From Streptomyces sp. NK15101 (lineage in GTDB: Bacteria; Actinomycetota; Actinomycetes; Streptomycetales; Streptomycetaceae): a DNA stretch of 64,000 bases. The stretch is from the NCBI RefSeq assembly GCF_020400725.1, contig NZ_JAINVG010000007.1:62001-126000 (forward strand). The letters run 5' to 3'. Shown in pieces: positions 43,375-51,917 of this stretch; the first letter of the stretch is position 1, and the number at the start of each line of letters is the position of its first letter. The notes below the pieces were generated by a model, which was not told where the DNA came from, searched no databases, and saw only the letters and a program-made list of their open reading frames with translations. Both the position numbers and the translations under genes were made by a program.

Positions 43375-44054
43375 AGGGGGCCGAAGCGGTAGCCGAAGCC
43401 CCGCAGGGTCTGGATGTACCGGGGCTCGCCCGGGACGTCCTCGATCTTGTTCCGCAGCCGGCGGACACAGGCGTCCACCAGGCGGGCGTCCCCGTGGTAG
43501 CTGTGCTCCCAGACGTGTTCGAGGAGCTGCTGCCGACTGAAGACCTGCTCGGGGGCGGCCGTGAGGTGCAGCAGCAGCTTCAGCTCGGAGGGGGCGAGGG
43601 CCAGGCGCTCGCCCGCCTTGGCGACGGTCAGGCCCGCCCGGTCGATCGCGAGCTCCCCGTGGAACTCGACGGCGGACCGCCCGGCGCCCGGCTCCTCGAT
43701 GCGCCGCAGCACCGCCCGGATCCGGGCCTCGATGACCTCCGTACGGGCGGGCTTGACGATGTAGTCGTCCGCGCCGGCCTCCAGGCCCACGACCACGTCG
43801 AAGTCGTCCCCGCGGGCGGTGAGCATGATGATCGGCAGCTGGCTGCTCTCGCGGACCCGGCGGCAGACCTGGACGCCGTTCATGCCGGGCAGCATCAGGT
43901 CGAGGAGCAGCAGGTCCGGCCGGAACTCGCCGAGCGCGGCGAGACCCGCCTCGCCGGTGGGGGCGGTGCGCACGTCGTGGCCGCGGCGGCGGAGACCCAG
44001 TTCGACGCCTTCGCGGACGGAGGGGTCGTCTTCTATGAGGAGCACGCGGGGCAT
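43371..44054 (-). CDS. OmpR/PhoB-family response regulator
   Basis: The 227-aa protein has a receiver domain (LLIEDDPSVREG, phospho-acceptor D52 in LLLLDLMLPGMNG, conserved Lys in DYIVKPA) and a winged-helix output domain (LALAPSELKLLLHL, VDACVRRLRNKIE, IQTLRGFGYRF). ATG 44054 is the start. It is the first gene of the three-gene operon and lies beside repeat copy B. Confidence 0.94.
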   Translation of the reverse strand: MPRVLLIEDDPSVREGVELGLRRRGHDVRTAPTGEAGLAALGEFRPDLLLLDLMLPGMNGVQVCRRVRESSQLPIIMLTARGDDFDVVVGLEAGADDYIVKPARTEVIEARIRAVLRRIEEPGAGRSAVEFHGELAIDRAGLTVAKAGERLALAPSELKLLLHLTAAPEQVFSRQQLLEHVWEHSYHGDARLVDACVRRLRNKIEDVPGEPRYIQTLRGFGYRFGPL

Positions 44055-44438
44055 GTGTGGAGTATCCCAAGGTCGGACGGACCCCTTGGTGGGGCCCGTT
44101 GTGAGCGGCCGTTCCGCCGGGGCGGTGCCCCCGCCCCCGCCCGTGTGGGCAATCGTCCCGCTGGGCGGGACGGGTGGGCACACGGGACGGCGCCCATAGC
44201 GGCGCCTCCGCGTTCCGCGCCTGGACCCGCACCACAAGGGGCGGCGCACGTCCGGTGCGGGTCCAGGCACATGAGCCTCGGGCGCCGGCAAGGGCGCCGT
44301 CCCGTTGTGCCCACCCTCCCCCGAGCTCTCGGCTCCGCGCGAGCAGGGGGACCCCCCTTGCCCCGGCGGAACGACTGCCCACAACGGGGGTGGGCGGGGC
44401 GCCGCCCACCCGGGTGCGGGTTCCCTACTGCGGCGGGG
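44055..44438. repeat. Complex intergenic repeat, copy B
   Basis: The 384 bases between the response regulator and the MurJ-like gene contain no gene. About 44140-44390 is the second copy of the repeat seen at 34160-34430. It has the same 61-bp core (44174-44234) and carries the 49-50-bp module (44315-44364) in the opposite orientation and on the other side of the core. Confidence 0.75.
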
Positions 44439-46049
44439 TCAGGTGCGGCGGCGGAGGCGGGTCGTGGTGGAGTGGAGGAGGGCCTCGACCTCCGCGAGGC
44501 GGAGGGGGCGGGACAGGAGGGCGAAGACCGCCAGGACCGTCGCGGCCCCGGCCAGGCCCGCCACCACCGCCCCCGCCGCCTCCACCGCGTCCACGACGAA
44601 CAGCCCGTACCCGGCGGCGGGCGACGCGGCCACGAGGAGCCGCGCCAGCGCGGAGAACGCCTCGCCCGTGCCCTCCCCCAGCCGGCGGCGCAGCGCGTAC
44701 GCCGTCACCGCCCAGCCCGCCCAGAGCGCCAGCGAGTACGCCGCCGCCATGCCCGTGACCGCCCAGCGGGTCGGGAGGCAGTGGTAGGCCGTGAGGGAGA
44801 GGGCGGCGTTGAGGACCGCGATGACCAGGTTCAGCAGGAACGGGGTGCGGGTGTCTCGCAGGGCGTAGAAGGCGCGGGTGCACACGTACTGGCCGGAGAG
44901 GGCGACCAGGCCGGGCGCGAAGGCCATCAGCGTCCAGGACATCGCGCGCACGTCGTCGCCGCCGGTCGCCCCGTGGCCGAAGACCACCGCCATCAGCGGT
45001 ACGGCGAGGGCCAGGAGGGCGCAGGCGGCGGGGACGACCGCCGCCGCGCTGGTCCGCAGGGCGTACGAGACGTCCCGCCGGACCCCCGCGAGGTCGCCCT
45101 CCGCGGCGGCGCCGCTCATCCGGGGCAGCAGCGCGGTGACGAGGGAGACGGTGACGATGCCGTGCGGGACGGTCCAGAGGAGGTACGCGTTGTTGTACGC
45201 GGCGAGGCCGCCGCCGCTGACCGACGTGCCCGCCGAGGTGGCGAGCCACGTCGTCACCCAGTACGCGCCCTGGTTCGTGAGGACGAGCAGCACCAGCCAG
45301 CCCGCCGAGCGGAGCGGGGCCGCGAGGCCGCTGCCGCGCCAGTCGAAGCGCGGCCGCCAGCGGAAGCCGGCGGCGCGCAGTGAGGGCAGCAGGGCCAGGG
45401 CCTGCAGCGCGATGCCCGCCGTGGTGCCCCAGCCCAGGAGCGCGGTCTCCCCCGGGGTGAGCTCCCCGCCGTCGCCGGCGGCCAGGAAGAGGCCGAAGAC
45501 GGTGACGGCGACCACGTTGTTGAGGACGGGGGTCCACATCATGGCGCCGAACCGGCCCCGGGCGTTGAGGACCTGTCCGAGCAGGGTGAAGAGTCCGAGG
45601 AAGAAGATCTGCGGCAGGCACGTGCGCGCGAAGGTGACGGTCATCTCCCGCTGTGCGCCCGTGTAGTCGGTGTACGTGTCGACGATGAGCGGGGCGGCCA
45701 GCACCGCGGTCGCCGTCAGCACCGTCAGGGCCAGCCCGCACAGGGTGAGGAGGCGGTCGGTGTAGGCGACGCCGCCGTCCTCGTGTTCCTTGGCGGCCTT
45801 GACCAGTTCGGGGACGAAGACGGCGTTGAGGGCGCCGCCGAGGAGCAGCATGTAGACGATGGTGGGGACGGAGTTGCCGACCGCGTACCCGTCGGCGACG
45901 AGGCCCGCGCCGAGTGCGGCGGCGACCACGGAGGCCCGCACGAAGCCGGTGGCGCGGGAGACGAGCGAGCCCGCGGCCATCAGGGCGCCGCTGCGGAGGG
46001 CGGAGGGTTTCCGCCGGGGCTGCGGCGGCGCGGTGAGCGTCGCCGTCAT
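44439..46049 (-). CDS. MurJ/MviN-like lipid flippase family protein
   Basis: The 536-aa protein has about 14 hydrophobic segments and MviN landmarks: SLVSRATGFVRASVVAAALG near the start, IVYMLLLGGALNAVFVPEL, QIFFLGLFTLLGQVLNARG and TRAFYALRDTRTPF. MurJ proteins flip lipid-linked peptidoglycan precursors. The essential streptomycete MurJ is usually longer and elsewhere, so this may be a second flippase-like protein. ATG 46049 overlaps the stop of the FemAB-like gene upstream, tying it to a wall-peptide enzyme. Confidence 0.82.
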   Translation of the reverse strand: MTATLTAPPQPRRKPSALRSGALMAAGSLVSRATGFVRASVVAAALGAGLVADGYAVGNSVPTIVYMLLLGGALNAVFVPELVKAAKEHEDGGVAYTDRLLTLCGLALTVLTATAVLAAPLIVDTYTDYTGAQREMTVTFARTCLPQIFFLGLFTLLGQVLNARGRFGAMMWTPVLNNVVAVTVFGLFLAAGDGGELTPGETALLGWGTTAGIALQALALLPSLRAAGFRWRPRFDWRGSGLAAPLRSAGWLVLLVLTNQGAYWVTTWLATSAGTSVSGGGLAAYNNAYLLWTVPHGIVTVSLVTALLPRMSGAAAEGDLAGVRRDVSYALRTSAAAVVPAACALLALAVPLMAVVFGHGATGGDDVRAMSWTLMAFAPGLVALSGQYVCTRAFYALRDTRTPFLLNLVIAVLNAALSLTAYHCLPTRWAVTGMAAAYSLALWAGWAVTAYALRRRLGEGTGEAFSALARLLVAASPAAGYGLFVVDAVEAAGAVVAGLAGAATVLAVFALLSRPLRLAEVEALLHSTTTRLRRRT

Positions 46050-47233
46050 CGGCGGGCCAGATACGCCTGGAAGGCGCGGTACAGCGCCCCGTTGGTCGTG
46101 CCCTGCATCGGAATCTCCCATTCCCCCAGCGTCTCGACGACCTGGCCGCCCGTGCCGAGCTTCCAGCGGAGCAGCCCGTGGGCGCGGTCGTCCGGATCGA
46201 GGGTGGAGGGTACCCCGCGGAGGTCGTAGACGGCGGCGCCGAGGGCGTGGGCGTCGAGCATCATGCGCCACTGGAGGGCGTTGGAGGGACGGACCTCGCG
46301 GCGGTGGTCGGCGGACGCCCCGGTCTGGTACCAGACGCGGCCGCCGACCGCGAGCATGGTGTGCGCGGCGAGGACCTCCCCCTCGTGGCGGGCGAGGTAG
46401 AGCTTCATGCGGCCCGGCTGCTCGGCGTTGAGGACGGCGTACTGGCGCTCGTAGTACGCGAGGGAGCGGCCGAGCCGGAAGCCGTCGCGTTCCTCGGTGA
46501 TGCGCAGCAGCCGGTAGAACTCGGGCAGGTCGGCGGCGGAGCCGACGACGACCTCGACGCCGGACTTCCGCGCCTTGCGGACGTTGCGCCGCCACTCCTG
46601 GTTGAGGCCGGTCCACAGGTCGTCGGTGCTGCGGCCGGCGAGCGGGACCTGGAAGACGTGCCGGGGCTGGGCGTCGGCGCCGTCCTCGGAGTCGCCGCCG
46701 CACCTGCGCCAGCCGCGGGCGCGCAGCCGTTCGGCGACGGCGGTGCCCAGCGGGTCCACCTGGTCGGCGAGGACGTCGGAGAGCCGGCGGCCGGGCCCGG
46801 TGGCGGCCTTGACGCTGGCGGCGTTCCACCGGCGGTAGGCGGGGCCGGGTCCCATGCGGACGGCGAAGGCGCCCAGGGAGCGCAGGTGGCCGAGGAGCGG
46901 GTCGAGCCAGCCGTCCAGGTCGGGGTCGGCCCAGTCGGCGACGGGTCCTTCGGGCAGGTAGGCGAAGTGCTTCCGGGTGCCGGGGAAGGGCCGGAGGAGG
47001 ACCAGTGCGACGCCCGAGAGCGCCTCGCCCTCCCGTCCCCACCCGATGAGCTGGTGGTTCCAGCCGTCCTTCACCCGGGCCCAGGAGGGCAGTTGGAGGA
47101 AGCTGGGGCCGTCCGCGCCGGAGCGGGAGCCGAGGAACGCGCGGTACGCCTCCGGGGTGACGGGCCCGAGCCTGACCGGTCCTGCGGGGGCGCGGCGGTC
47201 GGTGGGTGCGGCCGTCACGAGCAGCGCTGACAC
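46046..47233 (-). CDS. FemAB/FemX-like peptidoglycan bridge aminoacyltransferase
   Basis: The 395-aa protein has the doubled GNAT fold of Fem proteins: SFLQLPSWARVKDGWNHQLIG, LNQEWRRNVRKARKSGVEV, and VWYQTGASADHRREVRPSNALQWRMM. FemX-type enzymes add the first amino acid of the interpeptide bridge to lipid II, using charged tRNA. GTG 47233 follows AGGAGG at about 9 bases. It is co-translated with the MurJ-like gene. Confidence 0.85.
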   Translation of the reverse strand: MSALLVTAAPTDRRAPAGPVRLGPVTPEAYRAFLGSRSGADGPSFLQLPSWARVKDGWNHQLIGWGREGEALSGVALVLLRPFPGTRKHFAYLPEGPVADWADPDLDGWLDPLLGHLRSLGAFAVRMGPGPAYRRWNAASVKAATGPGRRLSDVLADQVDPLGTAVAERLRARGWRRCGGDSEDGADAQPRHVFQVPLAGRSTDDLWTGLNQEWRRNVRKARKSGVEVVVGSAADLPEFYRLLRITEERDGFRLGRSLAYYERQYAVLNAEQPGRMKLYLARHEGEVLAAHTMLAVGGRVWYQTGASADHRREVRPSNALQWRMMLDAHALGAAVYDLRGVPSTLDPDDRAHGLLRWKLGTGGQVVETLGEWEIPMQGTTNGALYRAFQAYLARR

Positions 47234-47316
47234 AACGGGAGCCTCCTTGTTCCGCCCCTCGGTGGTCGGGGCGCACAGCAGGCTCACAGCCGAATTCGAC
47301 GGGGGCGCGCGGTGAT

Positions 47317-47357
47317 TGTGACCGGACGATGACCGTTCCGCCGCAGCCACGGTCACA
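47317..47357. promoter_or_regulatory. Inverted repeat upstream of the L,D-transpeptidase gene
   Basis: TGTGACCG (47317-47324) and CGGTCACA (47350-47357) are perfect inverted repeats 25 bases apart, in the 211-base gap between two divergent wall genes. It may be a regulator site for one or both. Confidence 0.35.
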
Positions 47358-47444
47358 GAGGCGTGCGGGCCCCCGAGGGGGTGCGGAAGCGTCCTACAGT
47401 CCGGGACATCCCACCCTTTCTTCCTCACACCGCGGAGGTCTTCC

Positions 47445-48623
47445 GTGCTGCCGATACGCACATCCCGTCCCGCCCTGGCGGCCGTCGCGCTCGTCGTCTC
47501 CCTCACCGCCTGCACGGCCCGGGCCGCGGACGGGGGGCCGGCGGGGGCCGGGGCGGGGTCCTCGCAGGCGCCGCCGGCGAAGGCGAAGGTGACGGTCGTG
47601 AAGAAGGAGGCCGGCAGCCCCGTGACCGTGAGCGCGACCGGCGGCACGCTCACGGCGGTGAGGGTCGTGGACGCGGAGGGCGGTGAGCTCAAGGGCCGTA
47701 CGGGCGCGGGCGGTACGAGCTGGACCTCGGACCGCAAGGCGGTGCCGGGCACCTCCTACACGATCGAGGTGACGTCCCGTACCGCCGACGGCGAGGAGAC
47801 GACCAGCCGGTCGTCCTTCGCCACCCCGGAGCCCGAGAAGGTCAACAAGGTGACCCTCGCCCCCGGCAAGAACACCACGGTGGGCATCGGGCATCCGCTC
47901 TCCATCGTCTTCGACCTGCCGGTGACGCGGAAGGCGGACGTGGAGAAGCAGCTCAAGGTGACCACCTCGAACGGCACCGAGGGTTCCTGGGGCTGGGTCA
48001 GGGACCACTCGGGCCGGGACAGGGTCGACTGGCGGCCCCGGGAGTACTGGAAGCCGGGCACCCGGGTCACGCTCGAAGCGGACCTCGACGGCACGGACTC
48101 GGGCGGCGGCTGGTTCGTACGGGACTACCGCACCGGCTTCACCGTCGGTGCCGCGCAGGTCGTCGAGGTCGACCTCGACGCCCACCGGCTGACCCTGGAG
48201 CGGGACGGGCGGACCGTCCGCACCATCCCCGTCTCCGGCGGCACCCCCGGTGGCGACAAGCGGTCCTGGCGGGGCACGGCCGTGCTCATGGCGAAGGAGG
48301 GCACCATCAACATGAACTCCGAGACGGTGGGGCTCGGCGACGCCTACGACAAGATGGTCGACTACTCGATGCGGCTCACCTGGTCGGGCATGTACGCGCA
48401 CGCGGCGCCGTGGAACGCGGCGTACTTCGGCAAGGCGAACCGCAGTTCCGGCTGCATCGGCATGAGCGAGGGGAACGCGGCCTCGTTCTACGCCTCGGTG
48501 AACGTGGGCGACCCCTTCGAGATCAAGGGCCGGGAGACGAAGGGCACGGTGGCGGAGGGCAACGGCTACGGGGCGTGGAACCTGAGCTGGGCCGACTGGA
48601 AGGCGAAGAGCGCGCTGCGCTGA
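47445..48623 (+). CDS. L,D-transpeptidase lipoprotein (Ig-like plus YkuD domains)
   Basis: The 392-aa protein has a lipoprotein signal (lipobox LTAC), one or two Ig-like domains (about 45-235), and a YkuD domain with catalytic motif SSGCIGM (Cys near residue 336) after the conserved His in MYAHAAPWN. Such enzymes make 3-3 cross-links in peptidoglycan outside the membrane. GTG 47445 begins the signal peptide. It diverges from the FemAB-MurJ pair, forming a small cell-wall group. Confidence 0.93.
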   Translation: MLPIRTSRPALAAVALVVSLTACTARAADGGPAGAGAGSSQAPPAKAKVTVVKKEAGSPVTVSATGGTLTAVRVVDAEGGELKGRTGAGGTSWTSDRKAVPGTSYTIEVTSRTADGEETTSRSSFATPEPEKVNKVTLAPGKNTTVGIGHPLSIVFDLPVTRKADVEKQLKVTTSNGTEGSWGWVRDHSGRDRVDWRPREYWKPGTRVTLEADLDGTDSGGGWFVRDYRTGFTVGAAQVVEVDLDAHRLTLERDGRTVRTIPVSGGTPGGDKRSWRGTAVLMAKEGTINMNSETVGLGDAYDKMVDYSMRLTWSGMYAHAAPWNAAYFGKANRSSGCIGMSEGNAASFYASVNVGDPFEIKGRETKGTVAEGNGYGAWNLSWADWKAKSALR

Positions 48624-48984
48624 ACCGCCGGCCCCGCTCCTACGACGAGCTGTTCGACCGGCCGGTCGGGTCGGGGGACTCGGGTCGGGGGGTGGTCCAC
48701 GTCTCGGAGGAGGGGGACGACGGGATGCGCGCCTTCCTCGCCTTCGGCCCGGACGGGCGTCCGCGGTCGCGCATCGGCACCACCGGCTCCTACGGCACCC
48801 TCCGGTGGACGGGCGTGGACCGGGGACGGCTCGTCGCGACGGCCGTGTACCGGGGCGGCCAGTCCACGCCGATCCGGCTCGTCGGCTTCGACCTGGCCTC
48901 CGGCCGGGAACCGTGGCGGGGGGACATCGACGGCAGCACCACGGCGGTGGAGGACCAGTACGCGGCGCACCGCCGGGCGGCGCG
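48624..48984 (+). pseudogene. Coding-like fragment without start or stop
   Basis: The plus-strand frame from about 48620 to 48985 reads as a plausible protein (SYDELFDRPVGSGD, MRAFLAFGPDGRPRSRIG, LVGFDLASGREPWRGDIDG) with strong GC third-position bias. It has no ATG at its beginning (the first internal candidates are a GTG near 48694 and the ATG at 48724) and no stop before it runs antisense into the pirin gene. It looks like the remnant of a gene, or a gene whose end overlaps the convergent pirin gene. I do not recognise the family. Confidence 0.35.
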
Positions 48985-49638
48985 TCAGGGGGTGGCGAAC
49001 TCCCAGACCAGCAGCTCGGCCGGGGTCGTCGCCACGACCGTGAGGCCCTTCTCCGCCGTGACCCTGGCCGCGTCGCCCTCCTCCAGGGCCGCGCCCGCCA
49101 GGGCGACCGTCCCCCGGACCACGTGGACGTACAGCGCGACCGCGTCCGGGAGGGGCGTGGTGGCGCCGGCCTCCGGGCGGTGGACGTGGAGGACCGCGCC
49201 CGCCGCCGGGAGTGCGTACGCGTCGCCGAGGCCGCGCACCACCTCGTACGAGGGCGAGCCGCCCGGCTCCAGCGGGGCGAGCCACATCTGGACGAAGACC
49301 AGGGGGACGTCGGCGTCGTTGCGTTCGACGTGCCGGACGCCGCTCGCCGAGCCGAGGTGCTGGAGGTCGCCGGGGCGGACGACCGTCGTGCGGCCGGTCG
49401 AGTCGTGGTGGGTGAGTTCGCCCCGCACCACCCACGTCACGATCTCCGTGTGGCTGTGCGGGTGCTCGTCGAAGCCGGCGCCGGGCGCGAGCCGCTCCTC
49501 GTTGCAGGCGAGGAGCGCGCCGAAGCGGAGGTTGTCGGGGTCGTAGTGCGGGCCGAAGGACAGGGCGTGCCGGGTCTCGATCCCGGCCTCCGGGTCGCCA
49601 CCGGGGTACCGGTCGCCCGCGCGCTGGATGCGTATCAC
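48985..49638 (-). CDS. Pirin-family bicupin protein
   Basis: The 217-aa protein has two cupin domains. The N-terminal one carries the metal ligands in DEHPHSHTEIVTWV (H59, H61, H63 region) and PGDLQHLGSASGVRHVE. The second domain (VLHVHRPEAG, LYVHVVRGTVAL) lacks an obvious metal triad. Pirins act as quercetinases or redox-linked regulators. ATG 49638 starts the typical RIQRAGDRY sequence. The gene converges with the fragment at 48624-48984. Confidence 0.9.
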   Translation of the reverse strand: MIRIQRAGDRYPGGDPEAGIETRHALSFGPHYDPDNLRFGALLACNEERLAPGAGFDEHPHSHTEIVTWVVRGELTHHDSTGRTTVVRPGDLQHLGSASGVRHVERNDADVPLVFVQMWLAPLEPGGSPSYEVVRGLGDAYALPAAGAVLHVHRPEAGATTPLPDAVALYVHVVRGTVALAGAALEEGDAARVTAEKGLTVVATTPAELLVWEFATP

Positions 49639-49709
49639 GCACGTACCGTAGCCCGGGGAAACGCCCCCGACCCCGCACGCCGGCGTCCCGATAAGGCAGT
49701 CTTGTCCCC

Positions 49710-50891
49710 GTGCCTGAACCCGTGAACGCCGCCCATCCGCATGCCGCGACCCTGAAGCGCCTCGAACAGTCGTCCGGGCGGCTCGCCGCCGGCGCCATCG
49801 CCCGCATGGACGAGACGCTGCCGTGGTACCGCGCGATGCCGCCCGAGAACCGGTCGTGGATCGGCCTGGTCGCCCAGGCCGGCATCGCCGCGTTCACCGA
49901 GTGGTTCCGGCACCCGGAGACCCCGCAGGCCATCTCCACCGACGTCTTCGGCACGGCGCCCCGGGAGCTGACCCGCGCGATCACCCTGCGGCAGACCGTG
50001 GAGATGGTCCGCACCACGATCGAGGTCATGGAGTCGGCGATCGAGGAGGTCGCCGCCCCCGGGGACGAGAGCGTCCTCCGGGAGGCGCTGCTCGTCTACG
50101 CGCGCGAGATCGCGTTCGCGACCGCCCAGGTGTACGCGCAGGCCGCCGAGGCCCGGGGCGCCTGGGACGCCCGGCTCGAATCGCTCGTCGTCAACGCGGT
50201 GCTCTCCGGCGAGGCGGACGAGGGGGCCGTGTCCCGCGCCGCGGCCCTCGGCTGGAACTCGCCCGACCACGTGTGCGTCGTTCTCGGCACCGCGCCCGAC
50301 GGGGACAGCGAGCTCACCGTCGAGGCGATCCGCCGGGCCGCCCGGCACGCCAAGCTGCAGGTCCTCACGGGCGTCCTCGGCGACCGGCTCGTCGTCATCG
50401 CGGGCGGCAACGACAACCCCCTCGCCGTCGCCAAGGCGCTGATCGGGCCGTACGCGCCGGGGCCGGTCGTGGCCGGTCCCGTCGTACCCGACCTGCTCGC
50501 CGCGACCCGGTCCGCGCAGGCGGCGGCGGCCGGCCTCAAGGCCTGTTCGGCGTGGCAGGACGCGCCCCGGCCGGTCCTGGCGGACGATCTCCTTCCGGAG
50601 CGCGCCATCGCCTCCGACCCTTCGGCACGCGAGCAGCTGGTGGAGGAGATCTACAGACCGCTCGAGGAGGCGGGCTCGGCGCTGCTCGAAACTCTCAGTG
50701 TCTATCTGGAGCAGGCGAGCAGCCTGGAAGGCGCGGCCCGGATGCTCTTCGTCCACCCGAACACCGTGCGCTACCGGCTTCGACGTGTGACCGACGTCAC
50801 CGGTTGGTCACCCTCCGATGTTCGCTCCGCGTTCACACTGCGGATCGCCCTGATCCTGGGACGCTTGGCCGACGGAGATCAGCAGTCCTAG
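49710..50891 (+). CDS. fasR: FasR-type regulator of fatty acid synthesis (PucR/CdaR HTH)
   Basis: The 393-aa protein ends with a PucR-type HTH (YLEQASSLEGAARMLFVHPNTVRYRLRRV, about 340-370) after a GGDEF-like degenerate middle and a helical N-terminus. In S. coelicolor the homologous FasR lies directly upstream of fabD and activates the fab operon; position and sequence match here. GTG 49710 starts the protein. Transcription continues towards fabD after an 89-base gap. Confidence 0.88.
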   Translation: MPEPVNAAHPHAATLKRLEQSSGRLAAGAIARMDETLPWYRAMPPENRSWIGLVAQAGIAAFTEWFRHPETPQAISTDVFGTAPRELTRAITLRQTVEMVRTTIEVMESAIEEVAAPGDESVLREALLVYAREIAFATAQVYAQAAEARGAWDARLESLVVNAVLSGEADEGAVSRAAALGWNSPDHVCVVLGTAPDGDSELTVEAIRRAARHAKLQVLTGVLGDRLVVIAGGNDNPLAVAKALIGPYAPGPVVAGPVVPDLLAATRSAQAAAAGLKACSAWQDAPRPVLADDLLPERAIASDPSAREQLVEEIYRPLEEAGSALLETLSVYLEQASSLEGAARMLFVHPNTVRYRLRRVTDVTGWSPSDVRSAFTLRIALILGRLADGDQQS

Positions 50892-50980
50892 ACTTTTGTC
50901 GAACACCAACAATTCCCCCGACGGTTCTTCGTCCTAGTCCCCACGGGCGCTCGAAGCCGTCCCCAAGAGAGAGTGTGAGG
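50892..50980 (+). promoter_or_regulatory. fabD upstream region, expected FasR target
   Basis: The 89 bases between fasR and fabD are locally AT-richer (ACTTTTGTCGAACACCAACA near the start) and hold no hairpin. In S. coelicolor FasR acts here. I see no perfect palindrome, so the exact site is not assigned. AGAGAG precedes the fabD start. Confidence 0.4.
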
Positions 50981-51898
50981 GTGCTCGTACTCGTCGCTCC
51001 CGGCCAAGGCGCCCAGACGCCCGGCTTCCTGACCCCCTGGCTCGAACTCCCCGGCGCCTCCGACCGCATCGCGGCCTGGTCCGACGCGATCGGGCTCGAC
51101 CTCGCCCACTACGGCACGAAGGCGGACGCGGACGAGATCCGTGACACCGCCGTGGCCCAGCCCCTCCTCGTCGCCGCCGGTCTGCTGTCCGCGGCCGCGC
51201 TCGGTGACGTGAAGCCCGGCGTCGTCGCCGGCCACAGCGTCGGCGAGTTCACCGCCGCCGCGTTCGCGGGCGTCCTCGACGACACCGCCGCGCTGCGCCT
51301 CGTCCGCACCCGCGGTCTCGCGATGGCCGAGGCCGCCGCGGTCACCGCGACGGGCATGTCGGCGCTGCTCGGGGGCGACCCCGAGGTGACCGTCCCGCAT
51401 CTGGAGAAGCTCGGCCTGACCGCGGCCAACGTGAACGGCGCCGGCCAGATCGTGGCCGCCGGCACCCTCGAGCAGCTGGCCGCCCTGGAGGCGGACAAGC
51501 CCGAGGGCGTCCGCCGGGTCGTCGCGCTCAAGGTCGCGGGCGCCTTCCACACGCACCACATGGCCCCGGCCGTGGCGACGCTGGAGGAGGCGGCGAAGGA
51601 GCTGTCGCCGGCCGCCCCGGTCACCCGCTACGTCTCCAACAAGGACGGGCAGGTCGTCGCCGACGGTGCCGAGGTCGTGGCCCGTCTGGTCGGCCAGGTC
51701 GCGAACCCGGTCCGCTGGGACCTGTGCATGGAGACCTTCCAGGAGCTCGGCGCGACCGCGCTGATCGAGGTGTGCCCCGGCGGCACCCTGACCGGAATCG
51801 CCAAGCGGGCGCTGCCGGGGGTGGCCACGGTCGCCCTCAAGACTCCCGACGACCTCGACGCGGCCCGTACGCTCATCGCCGAGCACGCGGCCGTCTGA
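50981..51898 (+). CDS. fabD: Malonyl-CoA:ACP transacylase FabD
   Basis: The 305-aa protein transfers malonyl groups from CoA to the acyl carrier protein. The catalytic Ser86 lies in GHSVGE, the His in AFHTHHM, and APGQGAQTPGF starts the fold. GTG 50981 gives the start known for streptomycete FabD (MLVLVAPGQG); GTG 50975 would add two residues. It is followed 19 bases later by fabH. Confidence 0.96.
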   Translation: MLVLVAPGQGAQTPGFLTPWLELPGASDRIAAWSDAIGLDLAHYGTKADADEIRDTAVAQPLLVAAGLLSAAALGDVKPGVVAGHSVGEFTAAAFAGVLDDTAALRLVRTRGLAMAEAAAVTATGMSALLGGDPEVTVPHLEKLGLTAANVNGAGQIVAAGTLEQLAALEADKPEGVRRVVALKVAGAFHTHHMAPAVATLEEAAKELSPAAPVTRYVSNKDGQVVADGAEVVARLVGQVANPVRWDLCMETFQELGATALIEVCPGGTLTGIAKRALPGVATVALKTPDDLDAARTLIAEHAAV

Positions 51899-51917
51899 CA
51901 AGGGAGTGCCGAGAAAC

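Noticed and set aside
44439..47276. A 945-codon minus frame suggesting a FemAB-MurJ fusion
   Set aside because: The first part is the wrong frame of the FemAB-like gene. Two separate genes overlapping by 4 bases explain the region.
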